From the NCBI GenBank assembly GCA_020650975.1, contig JAIPMN010002284.1, forward strand, positions 855 to 64,854: a stretch of DNA of 64,000 nt. Reading direction: 5' to 3'. The notes below the pieces were generated by a model that was not told the DNA's origin, did no database searches, and was given only the letters and a program-made list of their open reading frames with translations. The position numbers and the translations under genes were made by a program. This DNA is from Apostichopus californicus. Lineage: Eukaryota; Echinodermata; Holothuroidea; Aspidochirotida; Stichopodidae. Positions 60,675-64,000 of the stretch are shown here, in pieces (positions within the stretch are counted from its first letter, which is position 1; each line of letters opens with the position of its first letter).

Positions 60675-60960
60675 AAGGTCGGAAAGAACAGCACCATGGC
60701 AACCGTCATGGACTTTTCAATACTTTGTATAGTGCTGTTTGGGAATTTTGTTCAACTTTTATTTCTGTTTTACGCCCACGGTCATACGACTCATGACAAA
60801 GTCGGAAAGAATAGCACAATGGCGACGGTCATGGAGTTTTGAATACTTTGTTTAGTACTGTATACGGTTCCAAATTCTGTTCTACTTTTAATTCTGTTTT
60901 AGTCGCATAGTGCTTACTCGTCAGATTTGTGTAATTGGTACGCCCACGGTCTTATGACTA
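60675..60960. repeat. Tandem duplication, ~125-bp unit, two diverged copies
   Basis: GTCGGAAAGAACAGCACCAT (60679) recurs as GTCGGAAAGAATAGCACAAT (60801). TACTTTGTATAGTGCTGT and ACGCCCACGGTCATACGACT likewise have second copies up to 60960. It lies 330 bp upstream of the TRIM start codon. Confidence 0.75.
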
Positions 60961-61291
60961 CATGAGATAGGTAAAACGTATTGAGCTATATATTGATGGA
61001 ATATAGAAATTTGTCAAGAACGGAAAGAAAAATTAATACCGAAGGGAGAATAATGAATCCTCTACATACATAGAAAACAAAGAGTAAAATGTAGGTAGAA
61101 GATATGTACGATCTGTTCATGAGACTTACATATGTTTTCATCAGTGTTAACATAATATGCTATAGGAAGTAATTCGAAATTTAGGAAATTTGTTGACAAA
61201 ATTGAAACAAAAATGACTATAGCTACCATAATAATACTTTTCCACCGCGTTTGTTTTGCTCTGTACTCCAGAAATCACGTCTACCAGAACG

Positions 61292-63478
61292 ATGGCCTCT
61301 GCTTCCCCTCTAAGGGACATGGAAGATAATTTCTTCCAGTGTCCGATTTGCTTGGATCACTTTAAGGAACCAAAGCTGCTGCCATGTCTCCATCGATACT
61401 GTAGAGAATGTTTGCAAACTGTCGTTGAAATCAGCCAAGATGGGGCAGTTAAGTGTCCAATGTGTAAACAGGATTATGACATACCAGAGAATGGGGTTGA
61501 CGATTTCAAGACTGACTTTCATATGAAGAGTATACTAGAGTTTATACAATTGCAAAAATGTTTTGAAAGTCAAGATTTAAAGAAATGCATCAGCTGTTCA
61601 AAGAACACGATAGTTTCAGCATACTGCTTTAAGTGTTGCGATTTTTTGTGTGGAGAATGCTACGAGGTTCACATCATCAATAAAATGTTTATAGATCATC
61701 AACAACATACTCTGAAATTGGGAAGTATTGTAGATAATAACGTAACACTGGATAAATTAGCAACACTTACGGAAGATCCTAGGTGCCATACACATGTGGT
61801 AGAGCGCGCCATATTATGTTGCATTAGTTGCGAAAATGTACCTGTTTGTGTGATTTGTACATACAGTAGACACAAAGGTCATGAACTACATGACGTAACT
61901 GATTTAGCTAAAAGTGAAAGACAATTGCTCGAACAGAAACTGGCTGAATTAGAGATACTAAAACCTAAATTATACGGCTTTTCAAATAAACTCAGTAACG
62001 CTACCCGAAATATGAAGGAAAACCTCGCCAAAATGACAAAAGATTTGATCGATCAGCAGAAACCGCAGGTAGATAGGATTAATAAAAAACTTGCTGAAAT
62101 TACCGATGACGAAGGACGAGGCTTAGAGGATATAGAAAACCGAAGAAGATGTGAACACAAACGAACGAGTCTTCTTTTCGAACAAGAATTGGGCCAATTG
62201 AAAGAAAACTATGTTGAAATCAGGCAAGAAACGGATACAAAATATGACAACGAGATAGAAGATTTCAAAGAAAGATATGATGAAATTGAGGACGAACTCC
62301 ATAGAAAACTTGTCAAATTAGATGCCAATTTAAATAACTTAACAACCGCTTCAGAACTGCTTCTCAGAAAAAGCAAAGATGAACTAAAGAAACTATCTGA
62401 TTATTGTGACCAGATTATGAAGCGATACGAAAATTTCACGGTTACGACTTCTTCTATTTTCGCTTCTAAAGACGAATGGACATATGCTCAGTGTATCCCT
62501 GATATTAGAGCAGCCAGCGAACCTCTGATAGAAGAAATGAGAAAGGAATTTCCAGAAATAGAATTGTTATCGGATGTTAATATCACTGATTTAACAATAT
62601 CCATTACCGATGACGTCATAATCGCTGATCATCCAGAGTCTGTTTTCATTGTTGAGGACATCAAAGCTAAGGGTTGGAAAATGAGTGGTATTACAAGCAC
62701 CAGGGATGGTAACATCGTCATCACTGGCGAGTCATCACCTGAGCACTCCCATATTACTGTCATGAACAGAAGACGAGAAATACTAACACAAAAGCAGATT
62801 AAGTCTGCCAAGACGTCTACCTCATATCGTTTCTGTTGTTCGTTGTCAAAGTTTAAAGTTGTAACCGTCTGTTATCCCGATGAAATCGGTATTTACGATG
62901 TCCGTGATAAATCGTACAAACGCAAAAAGATATCCAAATGTCCAGCAGATCGATTGGTGTGGGGTGTGACGACCGATCCTGACAGCAAGCACGTCTTTGT
63001 TGGCACTAACAGCAGAAATGTGTATGTATTTGATAATAAGTTGAATGACATTCACACCATAAAGCTACCAGATGTAATCAGTGGGTTGCAAGATATCACT
63101 GTACATAGAGGTAATCTCCTGGTTTGTGGTAACAATAAATGTAAGAGAGCATACGCAATCAACATGGAGGGAACAGAGACTAAACTGATGTATGAATTCA
63201 CAAAACCGGATTTGAAAGGATGCCAATCCATACCTATCAGTGTTTGTACAGACGTAAACGATTTCATCTACGTATTGTGGCGAGCATCTATCTGCGGTAA
63301 CGTTAATGGAGTCCTTGTACAATACAATCAGGATGGCAAACAGCTAGCAACAACAAAACCAATAAATGACATGATTTTTCGTCTGACTATAAGCAGAACG
63401 GATGATGAGGAGAAACTTTTGGTAGCATCATCTACATCAGGAAAACTGTACACGTACGGATTATCAGCATTTTTGTGA
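61292..63478 (+). CDS. TRIM-family RING E3 ubiquitin ligase, 728 residues, single exon
   Basis: Start chosen at ATG 61292 (AACGATGG, strong Kozak context); the frame is open a little further up but without an earlier ATG. RING C3HC4 at residues 17-58 (C17, C20, C32, H34, C37, C40, C55, C58) recruits ubiquitin-charged E2. B-box 1 ~99-141 (CISC...CFKCCDFLCGEC), B-box 2 ~165-205 (CHTH...CCISC...HKGH), coiled coil ~215-400, then a C-terminal half with repeated beta-propeller-like strands (VFVGTNSRNVYVFD, LLVCGNNKCKRAYAI, LLVASSTSGKLYTYG). The layout resembles TRIM2/3/56-type proteins, which are expanded in echinoderms and used in signalling and innate defence. Cytosolic by architecture. Intact, no frame damage. 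An ATTAAA poly(A)-like signal lies at 63488. Confidence 0.9.
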   Translation: MASASPLRDMEDNFFQCPICLDHFKEPKLLPCLHRYCRECLQTVVEISQDGAVKCPMCKQDYDIPENGVDDFKTDFHMKSILEFIQLQKCFESQDLKKCISCSKNTIVSAYCFKCCDFLCGECYEVHIINKMFIDHQQHTLKLGSIVDNNVTLDKLATLTEDPRCHTHVVERAILCCISCENVPVCVICTYSRHKGHELHDVTDLAKSERQLLEQKLAELEILKPKLYGFSNKLSNATRNMKENLAKMTKDLIDQQKPQVDRINKKLAEITDDEGRGLEDIENRRRCEHKRTSLLFEQELGQLKENYVEIRQETDTKYDNEIEDFKERYDEIEDELHRKLVKLDANLNNLTTASELLLRKSKDELKKLSDYCDQIMKRYENFTVTTSSIFASKDEWTYAQCIPDIRAASEPLIEEMRKEFPEIELLSDVNITDLTISITDDVIIADHPESVFIVEDIKAKGWKMSGITSTRDGNIVITGESSPEHSHITVMNRRREILTQKQIKSAKTSTSYRFCCSLSKFKVVTVCYPDEIGIYDVRDKSYKRKKISKCPADRLVWGVTTDPDSKHVFVGTNSRNVYVFDNKLNDIHTIKLPDVISGLQDITVHRGNLLVCGNNKCKRAYAINMEGTETKLMYEFTKPDLKGCQSIPISVCTDVNDFIYVLWRASICGNVNGVLVQYNQDGKQLATTKPINDMIFRLTISRTDDEEKLLVASSTSGKLYTYGLSAFL

Positions 63479-64000
63479 AGAATTAATATTAAACTGTAGT
63501 TAATGATCAGTAAAAACGTTTCCCTCACGGAAACCCGCATCTACCTTCGAGTAATCACATTACTGTAATATTTAATCTGGCAAAAGTTGATTACGACAAG
63601 ACCAGAAGTTCTCGCTGTGTTATCGCATTAGAAGAAAGTTTCATTAATAATGAAGTAATATTGACATTATTATAAACAGGTATTTATACAATACTAAACA
63701 TAAACAGAGACATCAAAGTATTGCACACACGAAATGATAACTCCTCAAAATACCCTTTCAAGCAAATCTATTAATAAGAGGATTCCTGAGTAAGGTTTGT
63801 ACATCATTGCAGTAAATGACAGCAAATGTATAAGGGCAAGAAACAAAAACGAATATTGCTACGAAGTTTGAAGAGATTAGTTATAGACATAAGGCGATCA
63901 AAACGGAAGAACTTACGGTTAGGCGTTCCACGGGCGCAGTTCGCAAATATAAAACTTATTGTGGGTATACGGTTTGGCTTGTATTTGCTGAAAATGGGTA
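63479..64000. other. 3' flank of the TRIM gene
   Basis: AT-rich; nothing further recognised. Confidence 0.5.

Noticed and set aside
61256-61291. A 12-codon N-terminal extension of the TRIM protein
   Set aside because: It would begin at TTG; the first ATG is 61292 and has a strong Kozak context and the usual TRIM leader length before the RING.
1-64000. CRISPR arrays, bacterial operons, riboswitches, rRNA genes
   Set aside because: Searched for by eye and not seen; introns and eukaryotic elements show this is animal nuclear DNA.

Overview
The window reads as animal nuclear DNA dense with transposable elements, most likely from a marine deuterostome invertebrate. An echinoderm such as a sea cucumber is my best guess (inference). 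The reasons are short GT-AG exons in long introns, abundant AGGCCTAG-type scraps in the AT-rich spacers, a RING/B-box TRIM gene of the kind expanded in echinoderms, and a mix of BEL/Pao, gypsy, copia, P-element, Kolobok-like, hAT and LINE remains. There are two short N gaps (23912-23921 and 55042-55051).

Layout. 1-1.1 kb: part of a BEL/Pao fossil. 1.6-4.1 kb (-): a decayed, intron-containing P-element-like transposase. 5.4-5.7 kb (-): an N-terminal BED-like zinc finger. 6.3-6.6 kb: a copia RT scrap. 7.1-12.8 kb: a broken Ty3/gypsy element with both LTRs, a tRNA-derived SINE inside it and a GT-rich insert in its 5' LTR. 12.8-19.3 kb: a 6.46-kb TTAA-flanked, Kolobok-like DNA transposon. It holds a decayed THAP exon on one strand and a three-exon P2X7-type ballast-domain gene, with one nonsense codon, on the other. 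21-24 kb: degenerate tandem repeats and a hAT MITE. 25.6-31.3 kb: exons that look like a small CIDE-N-domain gene, whose second intron carries an RTE-like LINE. 33-34.5 kb: duplicated and tandem repeats. 35.6 kb: a THAP fragment. 38.5-39.8 kb (-): an old LINE. 39.9-41.2 kb: an intact intronless gene with a cysteine-dioxygenase-like cupin. 46.4-48.25 kb: 3' half of a BEL/Pao fossil with its LTR. 49.5-56.7 kb: a 7.1-kb element with long inverted ends. 61.3-63.5 kb: an intact single-exon TRIM gene.

The most interesting object is the 49538-56652 element. Each end carries three tandem copies of a ~160-bp repeat in mirror orientation. Between them lies one minus-strand gene of about 1,500 codons. 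Its C-terminal part shows every acidic position expected of a FEN1/XPG-type 5' nuclease (DAM...D, FVCD, EAD, ATDGD, GCDYT). The two long frames join through a credible 53-nt intron, and only one nonsense codon separates the rest from an open reading frame. I know of no named transposon superfamily built on a FEN1-like nuclease, so this is the best candidate for an undescribed system. Second is the Kolobok-like element with its ballast-domain passenger.

Likely working host genes are the cupin gene, the TRIM gene and possibly the CIDE-N gene. They show no shared pathway. All identifications come from reading motifs by eye; no database search was run.
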